From Propionibacterium cyclohexanicum (lineage in GTDB: Bacteria > Actinomycetota > Actinomycetes > Propionibacteriales > Propionibacteriaceae): a DNA stretch of 64,000 nt. The notes below the pieces were generated by a model. That model worked only from the letters and a program-made list of their open reading frames with translations, did not search any database and was not told the origin of the DNA. Every line of letters begins with the position of its first letter. Within the stretch, counting starts at the first letter, position 1. The stretch spans positions 1 through 64,000 of the forward strand of contig NZ_FOGZ01000008.1 in assembly GCF_900111365.1 (NCBI RefSeq), written 5' to 3'. This document shows, piece by piece, positions 33,437-43,372 of this stretch. Both the position numbers and the translations under genes were made by a program.

Positions 33437-33694
33437 AAGCCTAGCCGGGGCGAGCCAGTGACAAGGCCAGGACCGCGCAGTGGCATTCCCACTGGCCAGG
33501 CCAGGGCCGCTGGGTGACCGGGCCAGCGTGTCCCAGTGGGCCTCGCTGAGGCTCCGAGAGCAACCAGAGTGCCGCGCCGACCAGGATCCGCCGTCGGCCC
33601 TGCCGGGCCTCCGCGCGCCCAACGTCCCTCACAGCACATCGAGGGCGACGCCGCGGGCGTCAGGCCTCGCCGCCCAAGGATGCCAGCCAGCCCC
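33437..33694. other. Intergenic region without recognised gene
   Basis: About 260 bases between the riboswitch and the truncated MFS pseudogene. It should contain the promoter of the fluoride operon on the minus strand, but I could not pick it with confidence. It may also hold the eroded 3' half of the MFS gene, of which no sequence is recognisable. Confidence 0.4.
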
Positions 33695-34292
33695 TCAGGC
33701 CGTCGGGGCCGCGACCACCATGAGGACGCCCGCCAGGACGAAGGGGCCCGGATAGCCGAAGCGTCCCCCAAGAAGGCCACCAACGGCGAACATGAGGACA
33801 CTGCCCAGGCTCCCCATGAAGTTGATCACCCATTGGCCCGCGAGCGGTGCGCGGATTCGGTGAGATCGGGCATGAGCGCCACCATGGGCGCTCGCCACAT
33901 GGCCATCACCAGGGCATAGACAACGACAACGGCAATGAGTCCGGGGACCGCGGATTTCGGCACGAAGGGCATGGTGGCCAGCGCGACCGCCGCCACCGGA
34001 GCGCAGAAGAGCGCAAAGGGAATGCGACGGCCCCACGGGCTCATGGTGTGATCGCTCACCATGCCGATCAAGGGCTGGACAGTGAGGCCGAAGACATTGT
34101 CCAGGGCCATCACCGCCCCGATCCCCGTGGTCGACAATCCCGCTCCGCTGAGGATGAAGGGCAGATAGGCGTTGTAGGCCCCCAGGAGACGCTGATGGCG
34201 AAGAAGCCCAGACCGATGAGCACGAGTCCGACGAATCGCCGATGGGCCCGCCCAGCTGCCGGCGCACCTTCCACCTCCCGGACAGCTGTCAT
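33695..34292 (-). pseudogene. MFS/GPH-type transporter, truncated and frameshifted
   Basis: Three frames joined give about 200 residues of an N-terminal MFS half: MTAVREVEG... GFFAISVSWG, then AYNAYLPFILSGAGLS...LMPDLTESAHRSRANG, then VINFMGSLGSVLMFAVGG. The breaks are at G runs (minus strand) at 34179-34183 and 33829-33831, each one base short. The C-terminal six helices are missing. The start overlaps the upstream glycerophosphodiesterase remnant as ATGA, so both were once an operon. Confidence 0.8.
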
Positions 34293-34848
34293 GAGCCACC
34301 GCCGTGCAGCTGACCGGCACGTTCGGCAAGCGCTCTGGCCGGATCGTCGGTGATGATGACGTCCACCTGGGCCGCGAAGAGCTGGCGCCATACAGCGGGA
34401 TCGTTGACCGTCCAGGCGCGCACAGCGATGCCCCGCTGCTGGAAGCCGCTCAGGACACCGGGAGCCATGAGGTTGAGGTAGAAGGGGTGCACGGCCTCCA
34501 TCCCCAGATGCTCGACATAGAGCCAGGGATCGACCAGGCCCGTGGTGTAGAGCGGCGCGAGCCGAGCCCCAGGATCGAGCTCGCGAAGGGCAAGCAGGCT
34601 GAAGTGGTTGCCAGCTCGGCGAGGCTCAGCTGCGCAATGCCCACCGTGGTGCCGTCGGGCCTTGTCACGGTCGGATCATGGCGCACCACCAGCTCGCCAT
34701 CCCCGCTGAGGTGGACGTCGAGTTCAATGCCATCGGCGTGCTGCTCGACGGCAAGCTCGAAGGCTCGCATCGTATTGGCCGGGGCATATGCGCTGGCCCC
34801 GGCATGCGCCCAGATGGCGGTCATCCAGACGGGATCCATGATCGACAT
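34289..34848 (-). pseudogene. Glycerophosphodiester phosphodiesterase, internally deleted and catalytically degenerate
   Basis: The N-terminal frame has [15 protein letters not shown] where active enzymes have H-R-G...P-E-N-T, so the catalytic Arg and Glu are both Ala. It continues [20 protein letters not shown] to LAEL near 34620. The C-terminal part ([20 protein letters not shown] to VDVIITDDPARALAERAG) follows in another frame with roughly 70-80 residues missing between. A functional product is very unlikely. Confidence 0.8.
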
Positions 34849-35038
34849 GGCCCATCCCTAACACCGTCCGATGAACGCCCGAGGGCAGGCAGATGAACGA
34901 GATGCGCAGCACCGCGAGCCCTGGTGCGTGGCGATCCGGTGTCTTTGCCCTGTTGTTAGCCTTCCTCTGTGTGCCCGCCACTCGGGCCGAACCAGCACCC
35001 GGGGCACAGTCACCACATGATTCTGGAGGTCATCCACC

Positions 35039-36680
35039 ATGCCCACCGAGACGCCCACGGGGCCTGCGCTGCTCAACGATCCCGTCCTCAACAGGGGAAC
35101 CGCCTTCACGCTCGAGGAGCGACACGAGTTCGGCCTCGATGGCCTGCTACCACCGGCGGTGGAGACGATCGACAGGCAGCTCGAACGCATTCTGCGTCAC
35201 CTCGACTCCAAGTCCACCGACCTGGAGCGCTATATCTATCTCATCGGTCTTGCCGATCGCAATGAGACGCTCTTCTTCAAGACGATCATGTCCGACCCAA
35301 AGCGCTTCATGCCGATCGTCTACGACCCCACCGTCGGACTGGCCTGCCAGACCTTCGGCGACATCTTCCGCCGGGCTCGTGGCGTCTACCTGCCCCGGGA
35401 CCGCACCTCGGAATTCGCCCGGATGCTGCGCAACTGGCGTGCCGACGATGTGCGCTTCATCTGCGTCTCCACCGGCGGGCGCATCCTCGGGCTCGGCGAC
35501 CTGGGCCTCAACGGAATGGCCATCCCGATCGGCAAGCTGCAGCTGTACACCGCCTGCGCCGCGGTACCGCCGAATGTCCTCCTGCCGGTGCTGCTCGATA
35601 TCGGTACGACGAACTCGAAGCTGCGCGCCGATCCCCTCTACCTCGGCTCGCGCACCACGCCGCCCACCGACGAGGAGCTGGACGAGATCACCGATGCCTT
35701 CGTGGCCGCGGCCAACGAGGTCTTCCCCGGCGTGTGCATCCACTTCGAGGACTGGAAGGGCACCGATGCCATGCGCCTGCTGGCCCGATACAGGCAGCGG
35801 GTGCGGTGCTTCAACGACGACATCCAAGGCACCTCGGCAATCGTCGTCGCCGGCCTGACGACAGCCCTGCAGATCAAGCACGAGCGCTTCTCGGACCAGC
35901 GCTTCCTGCTGCTGGGCGCCGGCTCGGCCGGCATCGGGGATCGCCACCATGCTCGTCTCCGCGATGACCATGGAAGGTCTCACCGAGAAGCAGGCCCGTT
36001 CGCGCATCGCGCTCATGGACGTCAAGGGGCTCCTCGAGTCCAGCCGCGACGACCTCAACGAGTGGCAGCAGCCCTTCGCCCGCCATGATGCCCCCAGCTC
36101 ACAGCTGGTGGACGTCGTGAAGTCATTCAAGCCCACCGTGCTCATCGGGGTGAGCACCCAGGGCGGCGCCTTCGACGAGAAGGTCGTACGGGAGATGGCC
36201 TCGATCACCGAGCGCCCGGTCATCTTCCCCATCTCCAATCCCACCGACCACGCCGAGTGCACGGCCGAGCAGGCCTACACGTGGACCGATGGCAAGGCAT
36301 TGTTCGCGGCCGGAGTGCAATTCGACACCGTGCACCTCAACGGCACGACCCTGTACCCCGGACAGGCCAACAATTTCTACATCTTCCCGGCGATCGGCCT
36401 GGCGGTCTATGCCACCCGACCCGCGCTCATCACCGACGAGATGTTCGTCGAGGCGGCACGGGCGGTGGCCGACCAGGTCTCGCCGCTGGCCCGGGAGCGC
36501 GGCCTGCTCTTCCCCGAGCAGACCAACATCCTGCAGACCGAGGTGACCACGGCGACGCGAGTGGCCGACTACATCTTCGAGACCGGCCAGGCCACCGTCG
36601 AACGTCCCGATGATGTCCGGGCATGGATCGAGTCGATGCTCTACACGCCGGAATACCTGCCACTGACGCCGCAGGACTGA
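35039..36680 (+). pseudogene. NAD-type malic enzyme interrupted by one frameshift
   Basis: The first frame (from ATG 35039, SD GGAGGT) runs through the malic domain to LLLGAGSAGIG; the rest (IATMLVSAMTMEGLTEKQAR to the stop at 36680) is in the next frame. Removing one G from the run at 35936-35939 joins them into a full-length, about 546-residue enzyme with FEDWKGTDAM, CFNDDIQGT and SNPTDHAECTAEQAY intact. The enzyme would decarboxylate malate to pyruvate. It may be a real recent mutation or a homopolymer sequencing error. Confidence 0.85.
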
Positions 36681-36717
36681 TCCGGCACCGGCACGTGGCG
36701 CGCGGGCCTGCCCCGAG

Positions 36718-36765
36718 GCGTACGATCCGGCGGGATGATGCGTCCCGCACCACTGGGTCGTACGC
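36718..36765. terminator. Nested inverted repeat after the malic enzyme gene
   Basis: Outer arms GCGTACGA/TCGTACGC (36718-36725, 36758-36765) and inner arms CGGGA/TCCCG. It lies 38 bases past the malic enzyme stop and 60 before nadE, so it may be a terminator or an operator for nadE. Confidence 0.45.
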
Positions 36766-36825
36766 TCGGGGTCCGGACGCGCACAGCACACAGCACAGCT
36801 CGGCGCGAGATCGGATCGGAGTGCC

Positions 36826-38844
36826 ATGGTCTTCTCATCCCTGTACGACCAGGGTTTCGCGCGCATCGCGGCGTGTACGAGCGCCACGACTGTTGCCGAT
36901 CCCCTCGCCAACACTGCGCGCATCATCGACCAGCTTCGGCAGTTGAGCGAGCAGGGCACGGCGGTGGCGGCCTTCCCCGAGCTGTGCCTCAGTGGCTATG
37001 CGATCGATGACCTGCTCCTGCAAGATCCGGTCCTGGACGCCACGGTGGCGTCCATCGAGACACTGCGCGCCGCAAGCGAGTCCCTCCTCCCGTTGATCAT
37101 CGTCGGAGCCCCGCTGCGCCATAGCAACCGGCTGTACAACTGCGCGGTCGTGGTGCACCGCGGCCGAGTTCTCGGCGTCGTTCCCAAGAGCTATCTGCCG
37201 AACTACCGCGAGTTCTACGAACGCCGCCACTTCGCCAGCGGAGCCGGCATCGACACGCAGATCACCATCAACGGCACAGCGGTCCCGTTCGGGCCCGCAC
37301 TGCTGTTCGAAGCCGACGACGTGCCCGGGCTGACCGTCCACGTCGAGGTGTGCGAGGACCGCTGGGTTCCGGTGCCCCCCAGCTCGCTCGCCGCGCTGGG
37401 CGGAGCCACCGTCCTGGTGAACATCTCCGGTTCCCCCATCACCATCGGCAAGGCTCGCGACCGCCACATGCTGTGCGCCAGCGCCAGCGCCACCGACCTG
37501 GCGGCCTATGTCTACTGCGCGGCTGGCATCGGCGAATCGTCGACAGACCTGTCGTGGGACGGCCAGACGATGGTCTACGAGCGCGGCCAGCTGCTCGCCC
37601 AGACCGAACGCTTCCCCAGTTCACCGGGGTATTCACTGGCCGACGTCGACCTCGACCTCGTGCGCCAGGACCGGCTGCGCCAAGGCACCTTCGACGACAA
37701 TGCGCGCCAGCAGGCGTCCAGCTTCCGGCGGATCGGCTTCACTCTCGCTCCACCCCGCACCGATCTGGGGCTGCATCGCGAGGTGGCGCGCTTCCCGTTC
37801 GTACCGGCCGACAGCGCTCAGCTCGACCAGGACTGCTACGAGGGCTACAACATTCAGGTCTTCGGGCTGGGTAAGCGGCTGGCAGCCATCGGCGATGCCA
37901 AGGTGGTGATCGGCGTCTCGGGCGGGCTCGACTCCACCCATGCCCTGCTCGTCGCGGCCAAGGCGATGGATCGCGCCGGGCGCCCCCGCTCCGACATCCT
38001 CGCATTCACGATGCCCGGCTTCGCCACCAGTGCGCACACCAAGGACAACGCGACCGCGCTGGCCACTGCGCTCGGCACCACCTTCGAGACCCTGGACATC
38101 CGACCGGCGGCCGAGCAGATGCTGCGTGACCTGGGGCACCCGACCGATGTCTACGACGTCACCTATGAGAACGTCCAGGCGGGCCTGCGCACCGACTATC
38201 TCTTCCGGATCGCGAACCAGCGCGGCGGCATCGTCCTGGGCACCGGCGATCTCTCGGAGTTGGCGCTGGGCTGGTGCACCTACGGCGTGGGCGACCAGAT
38301 GAGCCACTATGCGGTGAACTGCGGCGTGCCCAAGACCCTCATGCAGCACCTGATCCGGTGGGTCATCGCATCGGATCAGTTCGACGAGCCGGCCGGACAG
38401 ATCCTGCAGTCGATCCTCGACACGGAGATCACCCCGGAGCTCGTGCCGGTGGCCGAGGGGCACAGGCCGCAGAGCACCCAGGACACCATCGGCCCCTATG
38501 CGCTGCATGACTTCTTCCTCTACTATCTGCTGCGCCACGGGCTGCGCCCCAGCAAGATCGCCTTCCTGGCCCAGCATGCCTGGTCGGACCCCCACTCGGG
38601 CCCCTGGCCGGCCAACTTCCCCGCCGAGGAACGGATCGCCTATCGGCTTCCCGAGATCAAGAAGTGGCTGGCCGTCTTCTACCGACGGTTCATGGCCAGC
38701 CAGTTCAAGCGCACGGCCATCCCGAACGGTCCGAAGGTGCTTGCCGGGGGTTCTTTGTCACCGCGCGGCGATTGGCGTTCGCCTTCGGACGCCACGGCAA
38801 AGGTCTGGCTCGACGAACTGGCCGCGGTGCCCGAGGAGGGCTGA
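36826..38844 (+). CDS. nadE: Glutamine-dependent NAD+ synthetase
   Basis: 672 residues in two domains. The N-terminal nitrilase-like glutaminase has its Glu-Lys-Cys triad in FPELCLSGYAIDD, VPKSYLPNYREFYE and VEVCEDRW. The C-terminal synthetase has the pyrophosphate-binding loop GVSGGLDSTHALL around residue 365 and GTGDLSELALGWCTYG. It amidates nicotinic acid adenine dinucleotide using ammonia channelled from glutamine. The length is typical for the actinobacterial type. GGAG precedes the ATG. Confidence 0.95.
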   Translation: MVFSSLYDQGFARIAACTSATTVADPLANTARIIDQLRQLSEQGTAVAAFPELCLSGYAIDDLLLQDPVLDATVASIETLRAASESLLPLIIVGAPLRHSNRLYNCAVVVHRGRVLGVVPKSYLPNYREFYERRHFASGAGIDTQITINGTAVPFGPALLFEADDVPGLTVHVEVCEDRWVPVPPSSLAALGGATVLVNISGSPITIGKARDRHMLCASASATDLAAYVYCAAGIGESSTDLSWDGQTMVYERGQLLAQTERFPSSPGYSLADVDLDLVRQDRLRQGTFDDNARQQASSFRRIGFTLAPPRTDLGLHREVARFPFVPADSAQLDQDCYEGYNIQVFGLGKRLAAIGDAKVVIGVSGGLDSTHALLVAAKAMDRAGRPRSDILAFTMPGFATSAHTKDNATALATALGTTFETLDIRPAAEQMLRDLGHPTDVYDVTYENVQAGLRTDYLFRIANQRGGIVLGTGDLSELALGWCTYGVGDQMSHYAVNCGVPKTLMQHLIRWVIASDQFDEPAGQILQSILDTEITPELVPVAEGHRPQSTQDTIGPYALHDFFLYYLLRHGLRPSKIAFLAQHAWSDPHSGPWPANFPAEERIAYRLPEIKKWLAVFYRRFMASQFKRTAIPNGPKVLAGGSLSPRGDWRSPSDATAKVWLDELAAVPEEG

Positions 38845-38895
38845 GCGGCTGCACGCCAGCGGCGGCCCGCGCACTGCGCTGGTACCCTCCGGGCC

Positions 38896-39492
38896 ATGGC
38901 CCATCCCCGTGTCTACGATGCGCAGCTGCGGGCAAGACTGCTCGAGGGGGCGATCGCCATGGCGGACTGTGGAGGGGCGGCCGGCGTCTCGCTGCGGGCC
39001 CTCGCCGCGGACGCCGGCACGTCCACCAACGCCATCTACACCCTCTTCGGCGGCAAGGAAGCGTTGCTGCGGCTGGTCTTCAGATCCGCTGTGGACGATT
39101 TCGTGGCCGCGCAACGGGCCTTCGAGCGGACCGGCGACGCCCTGGCGGAGCTGTCCTGCCTGGCCCACAACTACCGGCGATGGGCCCTGCGGCATGCACC
39201 GCTGTACCACGAGATGCTGGGCTCCCATGCATCCGAGCGGCGGGGCGCCGAACTCCCGGCCAAGGTGGCCGGGGCACTCACCCAGCCCCTGCGCGAGGTG
39301 GTGGGGCAGCTGGTCGACGAGGGCATCTTCTGGCACTTCGACCCCAGCCAGATCGCCAGCTCCATCTGGATGTCCTGGCACGGCTTCATCTGCCTCGAGA
39401 CGGCCCAGCGGGCACCTCGCGAGACGATGGACGCTCTCTACCAGATCCACCTCGACACGATCCGGCGCGGGTGGACACATACCCCGCTGTGA
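38896..39492 (+). CDS. TetR-family transcriptional regulator
   Basis: 198 residues. HTH at about residues 28-52 (GVSLRALAADAGTSTNAIYT, then LFGGKEALLRLVF). The C-terminal part contains HAPLYHEMLG and WMSWHGFICLE, like the WHG-domain TetR group. No SD; TACCCT lies seven bases before the ATG, fitting a leaderless message. It follows nadE by 51 bases and converges with the amino acid ABC operon. Target unknown. Confidence 0.85.
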   Translation: MAHPRVYDAQLRARLLEGAIAMADCGGAAGVSLRALAADAGTSTNAIYTLFGGKEALLRLVFRSAVDDFVAAQRAFERTGDALAELSCLAHNYRRWALRHAPLYHEMLGSHASERRGAELPAKVAGALTQPLREVVGQLVDEGIFWHFDPSQIASSIWMSWHGFICLETAQRAPRETMDALYQIHLDTIRRGWTHTPL

Positions 39493-39514
39493 GCCCAGCC
39501 GGCCCAACCCCGCC

Positions 39515-40348
39515 TCACACCGCGCCGGAGGATCCCCTGGGGCTGGCGGGCGAGGAGACCATCCGGCTGAGGAACTGCTGGGTGCGCTCCTGGCCCGGAT
39601 GGTTGATCACCTGATCGGGCGAGCCCTGTTCCACAACGACACCAGCGTCCATGAACACGACGTGGTCTGCCACATCGCGAGCGAAGGTCATCTCGTGGGT
39701 CACCACGATCATCGTCATGCCCTCCTCCGCCAGCTCGCGCATCACCGCGAGCACCTCACCGACCAGCTCGGGATCCAGCGCCGAGGTCGGCTCGTCGAAG
39801 AGCATGAGCTGGGGGTGCATGGCCAGCGCCCTGGCGATGGCCACCCGCTGCTGCTGACCTCCCGACAGCTGGGACGGATAGGCGTCACCGCGGTCGCCCA
39901 GCCCGACGCGCTCCAGCAGCTCGTGGGCCTCCTGCACTGCCTGGCCCCGCGGTGTGCGGAGCACCTGGGTGGGAGCCTCGATGATGTTCTGCACAGCTGT
40001 CATGTGCGGGAAGAGGTTGAAGCGCTGGAAGACCATCCCGATGGGACGCCGCTGCCGGGCGCGTGCTGCGTCATCGAGGGTGTGCAGGGTTCCCGCGCGA
40101 TCCTCGTATCCCATGAGCTGATCACCGACGAAGATGCGTCCCTCGTCGATGTCCTCCAGCAGATTGATGCAGCGAAGGAAGGTGGTCTTGCCCGAGCCGG
40201 ATGGTCCGATGAGACAGACCACCTCGCTCGGCGCGACCGCCATGTCGATGCCCTTGAGCACGCGATGGCGGCCGAAGCTCTTGTGCACGTTGACGGCACG
40301 CACGATCGGCGTGTCAACGGCCGGGCGCGTGGCCGGCTGGGTCGTCAT
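39515..40348 (-). CDS. Polar amino acid ABC transporter ATP-binding protein
   Basis: 277 residues of the GlnQ/HisP type. Walker [28 protein letters not shown], signature [15 protein letters not shown] and Walker [18 protein letters not shown] are diagnostic. It is separated from the permease stop by one base (TGAGATG). Substrate most likely glutamate/glutamine or another polar amino acid, supported by the GlnR-like box at the operon start. Confidence 0.92.
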   Translation of the reverse strand: MTTQPATRPAVDTPIVRAVNVHKSFGRHRVLKGIDMAVAPSEVVCLIGPSGSGKTTFLRCINLLEDIDEGRIFVGDQLMGYEDRAGTLHTLDDAARARQRRPIGMVFQRFNLFPHMTAVQNIIEAPTQVLRTPRGQAVQEAHELLERVGLGDRGDAYPSQLSGGQQQRVAIARALAMHPQLMLFDEPTSALDPELVGEVLAVMRELAEEGMTMIVVTHEMTFARDVADHVVFMDAGVVVEQGSPDQVINHPGQERTQQFLSRMVSSPASPRGSSGAV

Positions 40349-40349
40349 C

Positions 40350-41306
40350 TCAGTGCTCCCCTGTCTTGTCGAGCAATCTGCGGGCCCGGGGATTCACGTC
40401 CTGCCTGCCGAAGCCTCGCCCGAAGCGGCGTTCGAGGAAGGCCTGGGCGACCATGAGGATCGAGCACACGAGCAGATACCAGATGGTGGCAGCCACATAG
40501 GCCGACATCACCTTGTATGTCCGGTTGGCGATGATGGTGGCCTGGTTGAACAATTCCATTCCCACCGGGATGGCGGTCAGCAGCGAGGTGTCCTTGATCA
40601 TGGCAATGGCCTCATTGCCGGTGGGCGGCACAATCACCCGCATCGCCTGCGGAAGGACGATCCGCTGGGTGGTCTTGCGCGAGCTCATCCCCAGCGCCAT
40701 CGCCGCCTCGGTCTGGCCGCGGTCCACCGAGACGATTCCCGCCCGCGCGATCTCGGCCATGTAGGCGGCCTCGGACAGCCCCAGGCCGATGGCCCCGATA
40801 CCGATGCCGCTCGAGATGGTCCGCATGTCGATGTGCCACCAGGTCAGCTGGGTCTGCAGGCCGAGAATGCGCTCGATGCTCTGGCCGAAGGGCACGCCGA
40901 CATCGATGCTCGGGTACAAGAAGATGAGGCCGACGCCCAGGATGGTGAGCAGCACATAGCGGGGAATGGCGCGGAAGAACCACGTGTACACCGCAGCCGT
41001 GTATTTCAGCACCGGGTTCGAGCTGAGCCTCATGACGGCCAGCAGGACGCCGAGCACGACGCCGATGATCATGGCGAGCACAGTGCCCAAGAGGGTGCCC
41101 TGGATGAGCCCCTGGACCATCGCCGGCTTGAACATGTAGCTGAAGGTGCTCGCCCAGTCCCACCTGGGATTCGTCACGAAGGAGTGCACGAGCATTGCCA
41201 GCAGAATGCCCACGACAACCACCGCCACCCATCGCCACGGGTGACGCACCGGAACGGCATCAATGCGGCCCGGTCGTTCCTCGGTGTGTTTCTGGTCGTC
41301 CTTCAT
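40350..41306 (-). CDS. Polar amino acid ABC transporter permease
   Basis: 318 residues with a long N-terminal extension before the first helix, then the HisM/GlnP-type permease with the EAA loop [20 protein letters not shown] and [19 protein letters not shown]. The ATG was chosen after GGGATGTG; the longer ORF adds 32 unrelated residues. It is the only permease in the operon, so it should act as a homodimer. Confidence 0.92.
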   Translation of the reverse strand: MKDDQKHTEERPGRIDAVPVRHPWRWVAVVVVGILLAMLVHSFVTNPRWDWASTFSYMFKPAMVQGLIQGTLLGTVLAMIIGVVLGVLLAVMRLSSNPVLKYTAAVYTWFFRAIPRYVLLTILGVGLIFLYPSIDVGVPFGQSIERILGLQTQLTWWHIDMRTISSGIGIGAIGLGLSEAAYMAEIARAGIVSVDRGQTEAAMALGMSSRKTTQRIVLPQAMRVIVPPTGNEAIAMIKDTSLLTAIPVGMELFNQATIIANRTYKVMSAYVAATIWYLLVCSILMVAQAFLERRFGRGFGRQDVNPRARRLLDKTGEH

Positions 41307-41383
41307 GCTCACATCCCGGATATAGAAATCTGTGCGCCCAGGCCCTGCCGCAGCCCATGGGCGGGGATGACACCACACGATCT

Positions 41384-41420
41384 GGCGCCGGTCCGCCGCC
41401 ACAACTGCCGGACCGGCGCC
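41384..41420 (-). terminator. Intercistronic hairpin between binding-protein and permease genes
   Basis: Perfect 12-base arms, GGCGCCGGTCCG (41384-41395) and its complement (41409-41420), 28 bases after the binding-protein stop. Such hairpins commonly stabilise or partly terminate transcripts so that the binding protein is made in excess. Confidence 0.6.
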
Positions 41421-41447
41421 CGCCCTGACTCTACCGTGCTGCCCGCC

Positions 41448-42374
41448 TCAGCCGGCGACGGAGGGATTCACCGGGAACTCGCTCACCGCGCCGCTCGCAT
41501 TCCCCCACTTCGCGAGGATCGCCTGGTAGGAGCCGTCGTCCTTCAGCTCGCCGAGTGCCTTGCCGACCAGTTCGGCCATCTCGGTGTCTTCCTTGGCGAA
41601 CACGAGTCCATAGGGTGCCGCGTCGTAGATATCGCCCACGGTCTCCAGCGCCCCCTCGGACTGCTCCACCGCATAGGACGTGACCGGCGAATCGGCCAGC
41701 ATCGCATCGGCCTTTCCGCTGACCAGGTCGGCGGTGGCCTTCGACTGCTCGACCTCGACGATCTGGTTGATGGCGGGCTTGCCGGCGTCCGTGCACTTCT
41801 TGTCGCGCGCCGCGAGGTCGTCCACCTGAACGGTGTCCTTCTGCACGGCGACGGTCAGGCCGCAGGGATTCTGCGGATCGACCTTCTTCGGATTGCCCTT
41901 CTGCACCGCCCACAGCGTGCCGGCCTTCAGATACTGCACCATGTTCACCTGCTGGAGACGCTCGCTGTTGATCGTGAACGAGCTGGCGCCCATGTCGTAC
42001 TTCCCGGACGAGACGCCGAGGATGATGGTGCCGAAATCGGCATTCTGGAATTCCGACTTCAACCCGAGCTTCGCCGAGACGGCCGCCACCAGATCGACAT
42101 CCATGCCGATCACCGTCTTCCCGTCCTCGGCAATGAACTCGTTGGGGGCATAGCTCGCGTCGGCACCGACCGTCAGCGTGCCCTTGCTCTTGAACTTCTG
42201 GGGCACCTGGCCGGCGAGGGCGGCGTCCGGGCTGACCGCAGGAAGAGCCGAAGACGCCGAGCTGGCGCCACTCGGTTCTGCCGGCGAGCCAGACCCGCTG
42301 CAGGCGCTCAGCGAGAAGAAGGTCAAGATGGCGACGCCAGCAGTGGCGGCGCGCAGCGACAGGGTGCGGGACAT
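41448..42374 (-). CDS. Polar amino acid ABC transporter substrate-binding lipoprotein
   Basis: 308 residues, SBP_bac_3 family. Signal peptide with lipobox L-S-A-C, Cys25 lipidated. Mature segments VGADASYAPNEFIAEDGKTV, GMDVDLVAAVSAKLGLK and GLVFAKEDTEMAELV are typical. ATG follows AAGGAGCCCC. It heads the operon and lies 85 bases downstream of a GlnR-like box, so glutamine/glutamate-type uptake under nitrogen control is the best guess. Confidence 0.92.
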   Translation of the reverse strand: MSRTLSLRAATAGVAILTFFSLSACSGSGSPAEPSGASSASSALPAVSPDAALAGQVPQKFKSKGTLTVGADASYAPNEFIAEDGKTVIGMDVDLVAAVSAKLGLKSEFQNADFGTIILGVSSGKYDMGASSFTINSERLQQVNMVQYLKAGTLWAVQKGNPKKVDPQNPCGLTVAVQKDTVQVDDLAARDKKCTDAGKPAINQIVEVEQSKATADLVSGKADAMLADSPVTSYAVEQSEGALETVGDIYDAAPYGLVFAKEDTEMAELVGKALGELKDDGSYQAILAKWGNASGAVSEFPVNPSVAG

Positions 42375-42458
42375 GGGGCTCCTTCGTGCGAATGACGTGG
42401 GGAAGCTTGCCACGCACGGCGCCGCATATTCTCGTGGTCCGGATGGCGAAGGCGAACT

Positions 42459-42474
42459 GTAACGAGCCTGAAAC
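42459..42474 (-). promoter_or_regulatory. GlnR-like box upstream of the amino acid ABC operon
   Basis: On the plus strand GTAAC, six bases, GAAAC: an exact match to the GTnAC-n6-GaAAC GlnR consensus. A possible -10 (AGAATA on the minus strand, about 42427-42432) lies 27 bases on the gene side, the same spacing as at urtA. Confidence 0.55.
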
Positions 42475-42618
42475 CTCCGATCGGCGCCCGGCACCGAAGA
42501 TTCTTGCGCCTCCGCGGATCAGCGGCGGCTCGCATCTGCCCACCGGCCGGGAACGCGGCGGTGCCCTGACTCACACCTTCCCGGGTCCAGCGATGATTCC
42601 GCGGACCCGGACATCGGG

Positions 42619-43188
42619 TCACTCGGCCAGCTCGACGCCGGCCTGCGCAAGCTCATCGAGCGCCCGCCTGCTGGTGTCTGCGGCGACACCGACGCACAGG
42701 CCGGTGAGCAGGCGGACGGCGAATCCCAGCCGGCGTGCGTCCAGCGCGGAGGCCCGCACGCAGTGGTCAGTGGCGATACCGCAGATGTCGAGCTGATCGA
42801 CCCCGGCATCGCGCAGGGTCTGCTCGAGCGTGCGACCGGAGGTCGTCGTGCCCTCGAAGGCCGAATAGGCGGGCACCCCCTGCCCCTTGAGCACCTCGAT
42901 GTCCTTGCGGGCCGCCGCGAACGCCCCGGCGTAGTCCTGACCGGGGGTGCCGTCGATGCAGTGCGGTGGCCATGTGTCGACGAAGTCCGGATGCGGGCTG
43001 ATGTGACCGCCGTTCGTGCTGTGCGGCTCGTGGTCGTCGCGGGAGGCGACCACCAGGACGCCGGGATCACTTCGAGCCACGTACTCGGCGATCCGATCGG
43101 CCAGCTCACGGCCTCCGGCGCAGGCCAGCGAACCGCCCTCGACGAAGTCATTCTGCACATCGACCACCAGCAGCGCCGTAGCGTTCAT
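42619..43188 (-). CDS. pncA: Nicotinamidase (PncA-like isochorismatase family)
   Basis: 189 residues. Catalytic Asp in LLVVDVQNDFVEGGSL, metal site DDHEPHSTNGGHI, VDTWPPHCIDGTPG, and the nucleophilic Cys in GIATDHCVRASALDA are all present, matching PncA. It hydrolyses nicotinamide to nicotinate for NAD salvage, feeding the pathway that ends with NadE encoded 4 kb away. ATG preceded by AGGAGGACGCCC. Confidence 0.9.
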   Translation of the reverse strand: MNATALLVVDVQNDFVEGGSLACAGGRELADRIAEYVARSDPGVLVVASRDDHEPHSTNGGHISPHPDFVDTWPPHCIDGTPGQDYAGAFAAARKDIEVLKGQGVPAYSAFEGTTTSGRTLEQTLRDAGVDQLDICGIATDHCVRASALDARRLGFAVRLLTGLCVGVAADTSRRALDELAQAGVELAE

Positions 43189-43328
43189 GGGCGTCCTCCT
43201 CAGCTGCCTCCATTGTCTCGCCGCGGGCAATCACCACCGCGGGCACTCACCAGCGCGGGGACCCGCGCAGCGGGCGAGATCACCAGATCCCCGCAGCGGG
43301 TGGGCGAGTGGTTGCCGGCGCCGCCCAC

Positions 43329-43367
43329 GACGACTCTGTGAGACGACTCTGTGAGACGACTCTGTGA
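43329..43367. repeat. 13-bp tandem repeat, three copies
   Basis: GACGACTCTGTGA repeated exactly three times in the gap behind the luxR gene. Copy number could vary by slippage; the location outside coding sequence makes a phase-variation role unlikely. Confidence 0.95.
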
Positions 43368-43372
43368 GCGGC

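Noticed and set aside
38498-40456. Open frame of 652 codons on the plus strand
   Set aside because: Overlaps nadE, tetR and the ATPase gene in other frames; composition is typical of a shadow.
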